NCBI RefSeq assembly: GCF_900637185.1
Contig: NZ_LR134352.1
Coordinates: forward strand, 5,694,001 to 5,758,000
Reading direction: 5' to 3'
Length of the DNA stretch: 64,000 nucleotides
From: Nocardia asteroides
GTDB taxonomy: Bacteria > Actinomycetota > Actinomycetes > Mycobacteriales > Mycobacteriaceae
Shown piece after piece: positions 38,175 to 48,100 of the stretch (position 1 is the first letter of the stretch; each line of letters starts with the position of its first letter). The translations under genes were made by a program, and so were the position numbers. The notes under the pieces are model-generated. The model was not told where the DNA came from and searched no databases. It saw nothing but the letters and a program-made list of their open reading frames with translations.

Positions 38175-39212
38175 TCACCCGGTGGTCGTCGCGCACCAGG
38201 CCAGCAGCTCGTCCACCGGCCAGGTGTTGATCACCCGCTCGGCGGGCACGGCGTGGGCGACGGCGCGCTCGCATCCGTAACCCTGCCAGTCCAATTGGCC
38301 CGGGGCGTGGGCGTCGGTGTCGATGCTGAAGTGGCAGCCCATCTCGACGGCGAGCGCGAGCAGGCGCCCGGGTGGGTCACGGCGTTCGGGGCGGCAGTTG
38401 ATCTCGACGGCGGTGCCGTAGGTGCGGCAGGCCTCGAAGACGACCTCGGCGTCGAAGGTCGACTCGGGCCGGGTGCCGCGGCCGCCCGTGACCAGTCGCC
38501 CGGTGCAGTGACCGAGCACGTCGACATTCGGGTCGGCGACCGCGTACACCATGCGCTTGGTCATGGTGGCACTGTCGGCACGCAGGTGCGAGTGCACGCT
38601 GGCCACCACCACGTCGAGGCGTTCGAGCAGGTCGGCACGCTGGTCGAGGCCGCCGTCGTCGAGGATGTCGACCTCGATGCCGGTGAGAATCCGGAAGGGC
38701 GCCAGCTGTTCCCGGAGTTCGTCGATCACGTCGAGCTGGCGCAGCAGCCGGTCGGCGGATAGGCCGTTGGCCACCTTCAGGCGGGGCGAGTGGTCGGTCA
38801 GCGCGCAGTACTCGTGCCCCAGCGCCGCGGCCACGCCCATCATCTCGGCGATGGGGCTGCCACCGTCGGACCAGTCCGAGTGGGTGTGCAGATCACCGCG
38901 CAGCAGCGTCCGCAGCGCCGCGCCGTCAGGACCGATGGGCTTGGCCGCGCCGCGCAGTTCGGTCAGATAGTCGGGAACCGTTCCGGCCCATGCCTGTTCG
39001 ATGACGGCCGCGGTCTTGGGACCGATGCCGGGCAGCTCGCGCCAGCTGTGCTCGCGCGCCCTGGCGGCCTGCTCGGCCTCGGTCAGTCCCGCGACGACGT
39101 CGGCGGCCCGGCGGTACGCCTTCACCCGGTGGGTCTCCGCGCGGGAGCGTTCGAGCCAGAACGCGATCTCGCGCAGTGCGGCCACCGGACCGGGCCCCGC
39201 CGCCGTCGCCAT
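38175..39212 (-). CDS. PHP-domain phosphoesterase, PolX C-terminal-like
   Basis: 345 residues. The N-terminus holds a helical region with a helix-hairpin-helix (RELPGIGPKTAAVIEQA) as in family X DNA polymerases. The PHP domain follows with its metal ligands in GDLHTHSDWSDGG, CALTDHSPRLKVANG, TGIEVDILDDGGLD, VVASVHSHLR, EINCRPERRDPPG and SIDTDAHAPGQLDW. No polymerase palm domain is present. It probably acts as a metal-dependent nuclease or phosphatase in DNA maintenance. ATG at 39212, six bp after the DHFR-like gene. Confidence 0.87.
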   Translation of the reverse strand: MATAAGPGPVAALREIAFWLERSRAETHRVKAYRRAADVVAGLTEAEQAARAREHSWRELPGIGPKTAAVIEQAWAGTVPDYLTELRGAAKPIGPDGAALRTLLRGDLHTHSDWSDGGSPIAEMMGVAAALGHEYCALTDHSPRLKVANGLSADRLLRQLDVIDELREQLAPFRILTGIEVDILDDGGLDQRADLLERLDVVVASVHSHLRADSATMTKRMVYAVADPNVDVLGHCTGRLVTGGRGTRPESTFDAEVVFEACRTYGTAVEINCRPERRDPPGRLLALAVEMGCHFSIDTDAHAPGQLDWQGYGCERAVAHAVPAERVINTWPVDELLAWCATTTG

Positions 39213-39217
39213 GGCGG

Positions 39218-39799
39218 CTACTTGATCCGACCGTATTTGAGGAACGCGACGCCGTCGGCGTACACGCGGCTGGTGATCACCCGGAACCGTTCCGGCGCGG
39301 GCAGTTTCGCGCCACCGCCGAACAGCGGGCGGCCGGTCCCCAGGACCACCGGATGCAGTTTGAGGAACACCTGGTCGATCTCGGGCAGCAGGGTCTGGGC
39401 CAGCTCCCCGCCGCCGCACAGCCAGATCCCGAGCCCGGGTTCACGTTTCAGCGCGCGCACGGCCCCGAGCGGGTCGTCCGCGATCAGCTCGACACCGGGC
39501 GCCGGCGCCTCGGGCAGTGTCGTGGACACCACGAACTGGCGCAGGTGCTCGTAGGGGCTGGCGGTCCCGGTGCGCACGCCGAAGTCGTGGGTCTTGCGGC
39601 CCATGACGACGGTGTCGAAGTACAGGTTGCCCGCCGCGATGCCGCGCGATTCGCGCACCTTGGTGGGCAGGGTCTCCGGATACTGCGAGATGATCGCGGG
39701 CATGTGGTCGCCGCCGACCGGGAAGAAGTCCAGGGTCCCGTCCTCGGCGGCGATGAAACCGTCGATCGTCGATGCCACGAAATAGGTCAGCTTGCGCAT
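39218..39799 (-). CDS. Dihydrofolate reductase-like (RibD C-terminal family) protein
   Basis: 193 residues of the RibD_C/DHFR-like fold. Characteristic parts are LTYFVASTIDGFIAAEDGTL, TVVMGRKTHDFG (cofactor loop), LGIWLCGGGELAQTLL and KLHPVVLGTGRPLFGGG. It probably reduces an unknown pterin- or flavin-like substrate with NADPH and is distinct from FolA. The inner ATG at 39799 is chosen because AGGAGG lies five bases upstream; an ATG at 39814 is possible. It is followed by the PHP gene. Confidence 0.88.
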   Translation of the reverse strand: MRKLTYFVASTIDGFIAAEDGTLDFFPVGGDHMPAIISQYPETLPTKVRESRGIAAGNLYFDTVVMGRKTHDFGVRTGTASPYEHLRQFVVSTTLPEAPAPGVELIADDPLGAVRALKREPGLGIWLCGGGELAQTLLPEIDQVFLKLHPVVLGTGRPLFGGGAKLPAPERFRVITSRVYADGVAFLKYGRIK

Positions 39800-39862
39800 A
39801 ACGTCCTCCTGCACGGACCCGGTCCGAAACGACCTGTCAGGAGAAACGGTAGCGCGCCCGGA

Positions 39863-40723
39863 TCAGCGGCGACGCGGCTTCCGCTGACACTTCGGGCAGG
39901 AAAACGACGATCGATTCATGAATTGCTCGCGGATCAGCAGCGAGCCGCACCGGTCGCACGGCTCGTTCTCGCGTCCGTAAGCGGCCAGTGACCGGGAGAA
40001 ATAGCCGGATTCACCGTTCACGTTCACATACAGCGCGTCGAAGGACGTGCCGCCGACGGCCAGCGCTTCGGTCATGACCGCGGTGACGCCGTCGAGCAGG
40101 GTCCGCACCACGGGGCGGGTCAGCTCGGCCGCGACCCGCGTGCCGTGCAGGCCGGCCCGCCACAGCGCCTCGTCCGCGTAGATGTTGCCGATGCCCGACA
40201 CCACCGTCTGATCGAGCAGCACGCGCTTGATCTCGGTGTTCTTGGCCCGCACCGCCGCGACCACGGCTTCGCGGTCGAAGCGCGGGTCCAGCGGGTCACG
40301 AGCGATGTGGGCGACCACGTCGGGCACCACGGTGCCGTCGATCTCGACGAGCTCGGCCAGCGCCCAGCCGCCGAAGGTGCGCTGGTCCACGAAGCGCAGC
40401 TCGGTGCCGTCACCGAGGGCGGCGCGGATGTGGGCGTGCTTCTCGACCGGCGCGCCCGCGGGCTGCACCAGCATCTGGCCGCTCATGCCGAGATGGACGA
40501 CCAGGGCGGTACCGGGCTCGTCGAAGGTGAGCCAGAGGTATTTGCCGCGCCGCCGCGCGGCCTCGATCGTGCGCCCGGTCAGCCGGGCGGCCAGATCGGC
40601 GCCGCCGCCGAGATGCCTGCGGACAGCCCGGGGATGGGTGACGGTGACGGTGTCGACGACGCGGCCGACCGCGTGCTCGGCCAGACCGCGCCGGACCACC
40701 TCGACTTCGGGCAGTTCGGGCAA
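39863..40723 (-). CDS. mutM: Formamidopyrimidine-DNA glycosylase (MutM/Fpg)
   Basis: A 286-residue base-excision repair enzyme that removes 8-oxoguanine and nicks the strand. The catalytic Pro2/Glu3 are in [13 protein letters not shown], the lysine in [10 protein letters not shown], and the H2TH motif is [14 protein letters not shown]. The C-terminal zinc finger is [13 protein letters not shown] to SCPKCQRKP. It starts with the rare codon TTG at 40721-40723, three bases after the rnc stop. Family identity is certain. Confidence 0.97.
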   Translation of the reverse strand: MPELPEVEVVRRGLAEHAVGRVVDTVTVTHPRAVRRHLGGGADLAARLTGRTIEAARRRGKYLWLTFDEPGTALVVHLGMSGQMLVQPAGAPVEKHAHIRAALGDGTELRFVDQRTFGGWALAELVEIDGTVVPDVVAHIARDPLDPRFDREAVVAAVRAKNTEIKRVLLDQTVVSGIGNIYADEALWRAGLHGTRVAAELTRPVVRTLLDGVTAVMTEALAVGGTSFDALYVNVNGESGYFSRSLAAYGRENEPCDRCGSLLIREQFMNRSSFSCPKCQRKPRRR

Positions 40724-40726
40724 CGG

Positions 40727-41464
40727 TCAGGCTTCGGCTTCGGTGGCGGATTCGTCGGTGAGTGCCTGGTAGGCGGCGCCGGCGGCCTTCTGCTCGGCTT
40801 CCTTCTTGGAGCGCCCGACACCCGAACCGTAGGGCCGACCGGCGATCACCGTGGTGGCGGTGAACTCCTTGTTGTGGTCGGGACCGGTCGAGGTGATCTC
40901 GTAGCTGGGCACACCGAGACCGCGTTCGGCGGTGAGCTCCTGCAGGCTGGTCTTCCAGTCGAGGCCGGCGCCCATGCGGGGGCCGCGCTCGAGGAGTTCG
41001 GCGAACAGGCGCAGCACGACGCCACGGGCCACTTCGATGCCGTGCTCGAGATGGACGGCGCCGAGCAGGGACTCCATGCCGTCGGCGAGGATGCTCGGCT
41101 TGTCGCGGCCGCCGGTGAGCTCTTCGCCCTTACCGAGCAGCAGATACTGACCGAGGCCGCCGTTGCCGAGGCCACGGGCCACCTCGGCGAGCGCGTGCAT
41201 GTTCACCACACTGGCGCGCAGCTTCGCGAGCTCACCCTCGGACTTGTCCGGGTGCTCGGTGTAGAGGCGCTCGGTGATGCTGAGGCCGAGCACCGAGTCG
41301 CCGAGGAACTCGAGGCGCTCGTTGGTCGGCAGACCGCCGTTCTCGTACGCGTACGACCGGTGCGTCAGCGCGAGGCGCAGCAGCTCCGGTCGTACGTCGA
41401 CACCGAGGGCGGTGAGCAGGTCGGCGTGATCCGCCGAACCCGCGGAATCTTTGCTGGCTGTCAC
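40727..41464 (-). CDS. rnc: Ribonuclease III
   Basis: A 245-residue double-strand-specific RNase that processes rRNA and other structured RNAs. The signature [16 protein letters not shown] carries the catalytic Glu and Asp, with a further acidic site in [18 protein letters not shown]. The double-stranded RNA-binding domain follows ([39 protein letters not shown]). GTG start, three bases after the rpmF stop. It belongs to the rpmF-rnc-mutM unit. Confidence 0.97.
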   Translation of the reverse strand: MTASKDSAGSADHADLLTALGVDVRPELLRLALTHRSYAYENGGLPTNERLEFLGDSVLGLSITERLYTEHPDKSEGELAKLRASVVNMHALAEVARGLGNGGLGQYLLLGKGEELTGGRDKPSILADGMESLLGAVHLEHGIEVARGVVLRLFAELLERGPRMGAGLDWKTSLQELTAERGLGVPSYEITSTGPDHNKEFTATTVIAGRPYGSGVGRSKKEAEQKAAGAAYQALTDESATEAEA

Positions 41465-41467
41465 GAA

Positions 41468-41650
41468 TCAGACAGCAGCGGTGACCTGGCGGCCCTTGTA
41501 GGTGCCGCAGGACGGGCACGCGATGTGCGGGAGGGTCTTCTCACCGCAGGCACGGTTCGGGCAGGTGACCAGGGTCGGCGCGACGGCCTTCCACTGGCTG
41601 CGCCGCGACCGGGTGTTGGAACGGGACATCCGGCGCTTGGGAACAGCCAC
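41468..41650 (-). CDS. rpmF: 50S ribosomal protein L32 (zinc-binding form)
   Basis: 60 residues, [20 protein letters not shown], with the zinc-ligand cysteines CPNRAC and CPSC. The C+ form contrasts with the zinc-free paralogues that actinobacteria make under zinc starvation. It lies between the DUF177 gene and rnc, the usual order. Confidence 0.96.
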   Translation of the reverse strand: MAVPKRRMSRSNTRSRRSQWKAVAPTLVTCPNRACGEKTLPHIACPSCGTYKGRQVTAAV

Positions 41651-41652
41651 GG

Positions 41653-42336
41653 CTACTTCTCCTCTGTGTTTTCGCTGACCACGCGGGCATCGTCTGCCGC
41701 GGGAGCGGATCGGTCTGGGGTGGTGGAACCCTCAGCGGGGTCGCCGGTGCCGGGCGCGTCAGCGGCGAAATTCGCCAACTTGGCCCAGCGAGGGTCCAGT
41801 ATCTCATGCCCATGATCAGGACCCGCAATCGCCATCCGCACACCGCACTCGGGGCACAGGCCCGCGCAGTCCGGGGTGCACAGCGGCTGCAGCGGAAGCT
41901 CCAGCCCGATGGCGTCGAGGATCACCGGCTCGAGATCGATGAGGTCGTCTTCCATGCGGTAGACCTCGTCGTCCTCGGTCGTCTGTTCGGTGGTGCTGTC
42001 CGGATACGCGAACAGCTCCGTCAGACGAATCTCGACCTGGTCGTCGAACGGTTCGAGGCAGCGCGAGCACTCCCCGACCGTCGGCCCGGACACCGTGCCG
42101 GTGACCAGCACGCCTTCCGAGACGGCCTGCAACTGCAGGTCGAGTTCCACCGCGGCGTCGGCCGGGATGGCGATCAGGTCCAGACCCAGCCGCTCATGGT
42201 CGGTGACGGTACGACGCAGCTCCCGCATGGTTCCCGGCCTGCGGCCGAGACTGCGGACATCCAGCACGAAGCCGGCGTCGGACACAGGACCACTGGTCTT
42301 GTGCGGACGCGACGGCGAACCGGAGGCGGCGGGCAT
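41653..42336 (-). CDS. DUF177 (YceD-like) protein
   Basis: About 227 residues. The core contains [18 protein letters not shown], the cysteine pair ECSRCLEP, and [17 protein letters not shown], the hallmarks of DUF177. It is invariably found before rpmF and is thought to act in 23S rRNA or ribosome biogenesis. A Thr/Ser/Asp-rich tail follows. ATG 42336 is chosen over an upstream GTG at 42375 because only the inner site has a plausible ribosome site. Three bases separate it from rpmF. Confidence 0.88.
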   Translation of the reverse strand: MPAASGSPSRPHKTSGPVSDAGFVLDVRSLGRRPGTMRELRRTVTDHERLGLDLIAIPADAAVELDLQLQAVSEGVLVTGTVSGPTVGECSRCLEPFDDQVEIRLTELFAYPDSTTEQTTEDDEVYRMEDDLIDLEPVILDAIGLELPLQPLCTPDCAGLCPECGVRMAIAGPDHGHEILDPRWAKLANFAADAPGTGDPAEGSTTPDRSAPAADDARVVSENTEEK

Positions 42337-42421
42337 CACTGACTCACTTACTTCTGAGGGGATTTGGGCAACCACTCAACAGTACGGCAGGACCCCGCCC
42401 GAACTCAAAACGCCCGGCTGC

Positions 42422-43195
42422 TCAGCGCCGGTGCTCGGCGGCGTATTCCGGGTAGTCGACCGCCGGACCACCCCGCATCTGCGCGCGGCCGCGGCTGATC
42501 GAGCGCCGCGTGGTGCTGAGGGTCTCCTCCATCTCGGCGAGCCTGCCGCCGAAATCGGCCATCCGCTCGTCGACGTAGTCGTCACACTCGGCGCGGACCC
42601 GGTCGGCCTCGGCCTGGGCGGTGTCGATGAGCCGGGCCGACTCGGCGTGCGCGGCCCGCACGACCTCGGTCTGGGCAACCAGCCTGGCCTGCTCGGCCTT
42701 GCCGTCGGCCACCGAGCGCTCGTAGGAGTCCTTACCGGCCTGGATGGCCCGGTCGGCGTCGATCTGGGCGCGGCCGGTGAGCTCGTCGTACTCGGCGTTG
42801 CCGTCGGCGATCACCTGCTCGGCCTCGGACTGCGCGGTCGCGACCAGGCGGTCGGCGTGCGCGGTGGCCTCGGCGACCATGCGGTCGGCGTGCGCCTTGG
42901 CGTCGGACAGGATCCGGTCGGCCTCGGCGCGGGCGTTCTCGATGGTGGTGCGGGCCTGCTCGTTGGCCGAGTTCACGGTGGTCTCGGCGCCGGTGCGGGC
43001 GTCGCCGACGATCTTGTCGCGGTGATCGAGGACGTCCTGGGCGTCGTCGAGCTCACCGGGCAGGGCGTCGCGGACGTCGTCGAGCAGTTCGAGGACGTCG
43101 CCGCGCGGCACGATGCAGCTGCGGGTCGGCGGGATGCCGCGCGCCTCTTCGACGATGGCGACCAGTTCGTCGAGCGCTTCGAATACGCGATACAT
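42422..43195 (-). CDS. DivIVA-like coiled-coil protein
   Basis: A 257-residue, acidic, almost entirely alpha-helical protein. The N-terminal segment (MYRVFEALDELVAIVEEARG and PRGDVLELLDDVRDAL) is followed by a coiled coil rich in Ala, Glu and Asp (ARAEADRILSDAKAHADRMV repeated in variants). From memory, an equivalent follows the rpmF cluster in M. tuberculosis (Rv2927c). It may act in polar growth or septation. The ATG at 43195 is nine bases from AGGAGG; the upstream GTG at 43201 is too close. Confidence 0.8.
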   Translation of the reverse strand: MYRVFEALDELVAIVEEARGIPPTRSCIVPRGDVLELLDDVRDALPGELDDAQDVLDHRDKIVGDARTGAETTVNSANEQARTTIENARAEADRILSDAKAHADRMVAEATAHADRLVATAQSEAEQVIADGNAEYDELTGRAQIDADRAIQAGKDSYERSVADGKAEQARLVAQTEVVRAAHAESARLIDTAQAEADRVRAECDDYVDERMADFGGRLAEMEETLSTTRRSISRGRAQMRGGPAVDYPEYAAEHRR

Positions 43196-43322
43196 GCTCA
43201 CTACCCTCCTGCTGACTCACGGCGAAACCCACTACCGCCGACGCCCAGTGTGCCCGTCGGCGGCGCGTGTTCCGAATGTCGTCGCGGTGTGTCGCGACAG
43301 TGTCCAAGATCGCATCGATATC

Positions 43323-43345
43323 AAGTGGAGTGAATCCCTCCACTT
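43323..43345. promoter_or_regulatory. Inverted repeat upstream of the GtrA-family gene
   Basis: AAGTGGAG-TGAATCC-CTCCACTT is a perfect 8-bp inverted repeat with a 7-bp spacer, about 100 bp before the GtrA start and 128 bp from the DivIVA-like start. It could be an operator for either gene. A shorter TGTCGCGACA palindrome (43289-43298) lies nearby. The 246-bp gap holds no gene. Confidence 0.5.
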
Positions 43346-43447
43346 CCGCTACCATCGGAAGGCACGACAACGCCGTCCGCCGGGAAGCACTGCACGTTCT
43401 CCGCTGTTGTACTCCTCGACGCTCGTTCATTGCGATCGGAGTCGACC

Positions 43448-43978
43448 ATGACCGTTCTGGAAACACCGAGAACCTCGGTGTCGCACGTCGCGGGCATGTT
43501 CGCACCCTGGGCAGGCCCGTTCCCCGCGGTCGTTCCCGTGGAGCCGGTGCCGAGCCTGCGCCCCCAGTTCGAGCGGGCGCTCACCTACCTGCGCGGCGAC
43601 CGCGCCTTTCCCCAGCTCATCCGCTTCGCCCTGGTCGGCGGTTCCAGCAATATCGCCTACGTGCTGCTGTTCTTCGCCATGCACGGGGTGGGGCCGCTGA
43701 TCGCGAATGTGGCGGGGTCGGTGGTCAGCACCGTCATCGCCAACGAGCTGCACCGCCAGCTCACCTTCCACGCCGCGGACCGGGTCACCTGGTTCACCGC
43801 CCAGTGGGAAGGCGGCGGACTGGCCCTGCTCGGCCTCGGCATCACCACGGCCGGCCTGGCCGCCCTCGGCGTGTGGGCGCCCGGCCTCGGTGACAGCGTG
43901 CAGGCACTGGCCGTGCTCGCCATCACCGCCGCCGTCGGCGGTATGCGCTTCCTCGCGCTGCGCGGCTTGGTCTTCTGA
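43448..43978 (+). CDS. GtrA-family membrane protein
   Basis: 176 residues with four membrane helices: LIRFALVGGSSNIAYVLLFF (family signature), PLIANVAGSVVSTVIANELH, ALLGLGITTAGLAALGVW and ALAVLAITAAVGGMRFLALR. The RQLTF motif between helices is typical. GtrA proteins help move glycosyl-lipid precursors across the membrane. The N-terminal 60 residues are cytosolic. ATG 43448 follows GGAG. Confidence 0.85.
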   Translation: MTVLETPRTSVSHVAGMFAPWAGPFPAVVPVEPVPSLRPQFERALTYLRGDRAFPQLIRFALVGGSSNIAYVLLFFAMHGVGPLIANVAGSVVSTVIANELHRQLTFHAADRVTWFTAQWEGGGLALLGLGITTAGLAALGVWAPGLGDSVQALAVLAITAAVGGMRFLALRGLVF

Positions 43979-44024
43979 TCCGCCTCTCCGCGACTCTGGC
44001 CAGATTCAGGCGGGAATCACGGCG

Positions 44025-44039
44025 CGTCGGCGGCCGACG
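44025..44039. terminator. Weak hairpin between the GtrA gene and coaD
   Basis: CGTCGG-CGG-CCGACG, a 6-bp stem between two convergent stops. Other weak complementarity is present nearby. The third copy of the repeated sequence lies just downstream. Confidence 0.35.
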
Positions 44040-44072
44040 GAGAGCGGTGAGTGATCGTCGCCCGTCCCCGGC

Positions 44073-44087
44073 GAGTTACCCATGTGC
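44073..44087 (-). repeat. Copy 3 of the repeated sequence (15 bp)
   Basis: GAGTTACCCATGTGC matches the other two copies exactly over 15 bases, on the same strand. It lies nine bases beyond the coaD stop. A minus-strand ORF of 25 codons starts in it (MGNSPG...) but has no ribosome site. Confidence 0.65.
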
Positions 44088-44095
44088 TGCTGAGA

Positions 44096-44581
44096 TCAGC
44101 TCCGGCGTTCGGCGAGGCGGTCGAGGAGGCGCTTGTGGACCGCGGGCGGGAGCATGTCGCTCACATTGCCGCCGTAGGCCGCGACTTCCTTCACCAGGGA
44201 GCTGGACAGGAAGCTCAGGGCCGGGTTGGTGGCGATGAAGAAGGTGTCGACGCCGGCCAGCTTGTGGTTCATCTGCGCCATCTGGAGTTCGTAGCCGAAG
44301 TCGCCCGCGTCGCGCAGGCCCTTCACGATGGCGCCGACGCCCTCCTGCTTGGCGAAGTCCACCAGCAGACCCTGCCAGGAGGCGACCCGCACATTGGGCA
44401 GGTGGGCGACCGACTCACGCAGCAGTTCGATGCGCTCGTCGACGGTGAACATGCCCTGTTTCTTGGGGTTCACCATCACCGTGACGATCACTTCGTCGAA
44501 CTGCGCGGCCGCGCGGGCGAAGACATCGAGGTGACCGTTGGTGACCGGGTCGAAGGAGCCGGGGCACAGTGCTGCAGCCAT
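44096..44581 (-). CDS. coaD: Phosphopantetheine adenylyltransferase
   Basis: A 161-residue CoA-pathway enzyme that joins ATP and 4'-phosphopantetheine. Nucleotidyltransferase motif [18 protein letters not shown] (T/HxGH), plus [16 protein letters not shown] and [19 protein letters not shown]. It starts three bases after the rsmD stop; rsmD-coaD pairing is standard. Confidence 0.97.
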   Translation of the reverse strand: MAAALCPGSFDPVTNGHLDVFARAAAQFDEVIVTVMVNPKKQGMFTVDERIELLRESVAHLPNVRVASWQGLLVDFAKQEGVGAIVKGLRDAGDFGYELQMAQMNHKLAGVDTFFIATNPALSFLSSSLVKEVAAYGGNVSDMLPPAVHKRLLDRLAERRS

Positions 44582-44583
44582 GC

Positions 44584-45147
44584 TCAGACGCTAGCACCGA
44601 ATTCGGCGAGCTCGATTCTGGTCTCCCCGTATTTGCGCGGCTTCAGCGCCGCATAGCCTGCGGGCCAGGCGATCTCGGGCGACCGGATGGACCGCTCGAC
44701 GATCACCAGCGCGTCGGGCGCGAGCCAGCCGTTGGCCGCCAGCGCGGTCAGGTCGGCGAGCACGTCGGTGGTGCTCACGTCGTAGGGCGGGTCGGAGAAC
44801 ACCACGTCGAACGCGGTGGGCGCGGGGTGCGCCAGCACCGAACCGACCGTGCCGAGGCGCAACTCGGCGCCGGGCAGGCCGAGCTCGGCGATATTGGCGC
44901 GCACCACCGCGGCCGCCTTGCGATCGGACTCGATCAGCAGGGCGTGCGCGGCCCCGCGCGAGAGTGCCTCCAGGCCGAGCGCGCCCGACCCCGCGTACAG
45001 GTCGACCACCCGCGCGCCGTCGAGATCCAGGCGCGCGTCGATCGCGCTGAACAGGGCTTCGCGCACCCGGTCCGAGGTGGGCCGGGTACCGGCGGGCGGC
45101 ACCTTCAGCCGCCGCCCGCCCGCCGTACCCGCGACGATGCGCGTCAT
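44584..45147 (-). CDS. rsmD: 16S rRNA (guanine966-N2)-methyltransferase RsmD
   Basis: A 187-residue rRNA methyltransferase. SAM-binding motif [19 protein letters not shown], catalytic [15 protein letters not shown], and the family N-terminus [20 protein letters not shown] 45147 overlaps the pyc stop codon (ATGA), so it is coupled to pyc. Confidence 0.95.
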   Translation of the reverse strand: MTRIVAGTAGGRRLKVPPAGTRPTSDRVREALFSAIDARLDLDGARVVDLYAGSGALGLEALSRGAAHALLIESDRKAAAVVRANIAELGLPGAELRLGTVGSVLAHPAPTAFDVVFSDPPYDVSTTDVLADLTALAANGWLAPDALVIVERSIRSPEIAWPAGYAALKPRKYGETRIELAEFGASV

Positions 45148-48100
45148 TCCGACTCGCGCGCAGCCAGTTCCACCAGCAGATCGCCGCCCTCGACCTGCTG
45201 CACCTTGGCCGTCGCGATGCGGCCGACGATGCCGCCGCGCGGCGCGGTGATGGCGGCCTCCATCTTCATGGCCTCGATGGTGCCGATGGTGTCGCCCGCG
45301 TGGATCTCGTCGCCTTCGGTCACCGCCAGGGTGACGACACCGGCGAACGGCGCCGCGATGTGGCCGGAGTTGTTCTTGTCGGCCTTCTCCGCCGCGGGCA
45401 CCTCGGAGGCGATGGCCCGGTCCCGCACCGCGACCGGGCGCAGCTGCCCGTTCATGATGCACATGACGGTGCGCATGCCCTTCTCGTCCGGCTCGGAGAT
45501 CGCCTCGAGGCCGATGAGCAGCGTGACGCCCTTCTCCAGCTGCACCCGGTGCTCCTCGCCGCGGCGCAGACCGTAGAAGAACTGGTTCTCCGACAGGCCG
45601 GTGGTGTCGCCGTACTTCTCCCGGTGCGCGAGGAACTCCGCGGTCGGGCCGGGGAACAGCAGCCGGTTCAGGGTGCCGCGACGCTCCAGCGAGGTGCCGT
45701 CGAGACCGGCCTGATCGGCCGCGGTCAGCGGGGTCTCCGGCTTGGGCTCGTTGCGCCCGGCCAGCGCCTTGCTGCGGAACGGCTCCGGCCAGCCACCGGC
45801 GGGCTCGCCCAGCTCCCCGCGCAGGAAGCCGATCACCGAGTCCGGGATGTCGTAGCGGCCCGGATCGGCGGCGAAGTCCTCGATGCCGACGCCGGTGCCG
45901 ACCAGCGCCAGCGCCAGGTCACCGACGACCTTCGACGACGGGGTCACCTTGATCAGGCGGCCCAGCAGCCGGTCGGCCGCGGCGTACTTGGCCTCGACCT
46001 CCTCGAACCGGTCGCCCAGCCCCAGCGCGATGGCCTGCTGCCGCAGGTTCGACAGCTGACCACCCGGGATCTCGTGGGTGTAGACGCGGCCGGTCGGCGC
46101 GGGCAGACCCGACTCGAACGGCGCGTACACCTTGCGCAGCGCCTCCCAGTACGGCTCCAGATCGCAGACGTTCTGCAGGTTCAGCCCGGTGTCGTGCTCG
46201 GTGTGCGCGGCGGCGGCCACGATGGCCGACAGCGCGGGCTGGGAGGTGGTGCCCGCCATCGCGGCGCTGGCGCCGTCGACCGCGTCGGCACCGGCCTGCC
46301 AGGCCGCCAGGTAGGTGGCCAGCTGACCGCCGGGGGTGTCGTGGGTGTGCACGTGCACCGGAAGATCGAAGTTGCTGCGCAGCGCGGTGACCAGCTTCGC
46401 CGCGGCGGGCGCGCGCAGCAGACCGGCCATGTCCTTGATCGCGAGCACGTGCGCGCCCGCGTCGACGATCTGCTCGGCCAGCTTCAGGTAGTAGTCGAGG
46501 GTGTAGAGCGACTCGTTCGGGTCGAGCAGGTCACCGGTGTAGGACAGCGCGACTTCGGCGACGGCCGTGCCGGTCTCGCGCACCGCGTCGATGGCCGGGC
46601 GCATCTGGTCGACATTGTTGAGCGCGTCGAAGATGCGGAAGATGTCGATGCCGGTGGTCGCCGCCTCGGACACGAACGCGCGGGTGACCTGCTCCGGGTA
46701 CGGCGTGTAGCCGACGGTGTTGCGGCCGCGCAGCAGCATCTGCAGGCAGATGTTGGGCACGGCCTCGCGCAGCGCAGCCAGCCGCTCCCACGGGTCCTCG
46801 TGCAGGAAGCGCAACGCCACGTCGTAGGTGGCGCCGCCCCAGGCCTCGATCGAGAGCAGTTCCGGGGTGAGCCGCGCGACGTGCCCGGCGACGCCGAGCA
46901 GGCCGTTGGTGCGCACCCGGGTGGCCAGCAGCGACTGGTGCGCGTCGCGGAAGGTGGTGTCGGTGACGCCGAGCGCCTTCTGTTCGCGCAGGGCGCGGGC
47001 GAAGCCGTCGGGGCCGAGGGTGAGCAGGCGCTGGCGCGACCCGTCCGGCGGCGGCAGCGTCAGGTCGACGGCGGGCAGCTTGTCGTAGGGGTACACCGTG
47101 GTCGGGCGCTCACCGTGCGGCTTGTTGACGGTGACGTCGGCCAGGTAGCTCAGGATCTTGGTACCGCGGTCGGCCGAGCCGCGCGAGGTGAGCAGCTCGG
47201 GGCGCTCGTCGATGAACGAGGTGGTGACCCGGCCCGCCTGGAAGTCGGGATCGTCGAGCACCGCCAGCAGGAACGGGATGTTGGTCGTGACGCCACGGAT
47301 GCGGAACTCGGCCAGCGCGCGCCGGGCGCGCGCGGCGGCGGCGGGCAGGTCGCGGCCGCGGCAGGTCAGCTTGACCAGCATCGAGTCGAAGTAGGCGCCG
47401 ATCTCCGCGCCCAGGTTGGCGCCGCCGTCGAGGCGGATGCCCGCGCCGCCGGGGGTGCGGTAGGCGGTGATGCGGCCGGTGTCGGGACGGAAGCCGTTGG
47501 CCGGGTCCTCGGTGGTGATGCGGCACTGCAGCGCCGCGCCGCGGATCGACACCTTGTCCTGGCTCAGGCCCAGATCGGCCAGGGTCTCCCCCGACGCGAT
47601 CCGCAGCTGCGACTGCACCAGGTCGACGTCGGTGATCTCCTCGGTCACCGTGTGCTCGACCTGGATACGCGGGTTCATCTCGATGAACACGTGGTTGCCG
47701 CGCTCGTCGAGCAGGAACTCCACGGTGCCGGCGTTGCTGTAACCGATCTGGCGGGCGAAGGCCACCGCGTCGGCGCAGATCCGTTCGCGCAGTGCGGGAT
47801 CCAGGTTCGGCGCGGGCGCGAGCTCGATCACCTTCTGGTGACGGCGCTGCAGCGAACAGTCGCGCTCGAACAGGTGCATGACATTGCCGTGCTGGTCGGC
47901 CAGGATCTGCACCTCGATGTGGCGCGGGTTCACCACGGCCTGCTCGAGGAACACGGTCGGATCGCCGAAGGCCGACTCGGCCTCGCGCGAGGCCGCCTCG
48001 ATCGACTCGCGCAGCTGCTCGGGCGCGGCCACCCGGCGCATACCGCGACCACCACCACCGGCGACGGCCTTGACGAAGATCGGGTACTCGAACTCCTGCG

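Noticed and set aside
44012..44086. A 25-codon ORF starting within repeat copy 3
   Set aside because: No ribosome site and no sign of conservation; the start exists only because the repeated sequence contains ATG.
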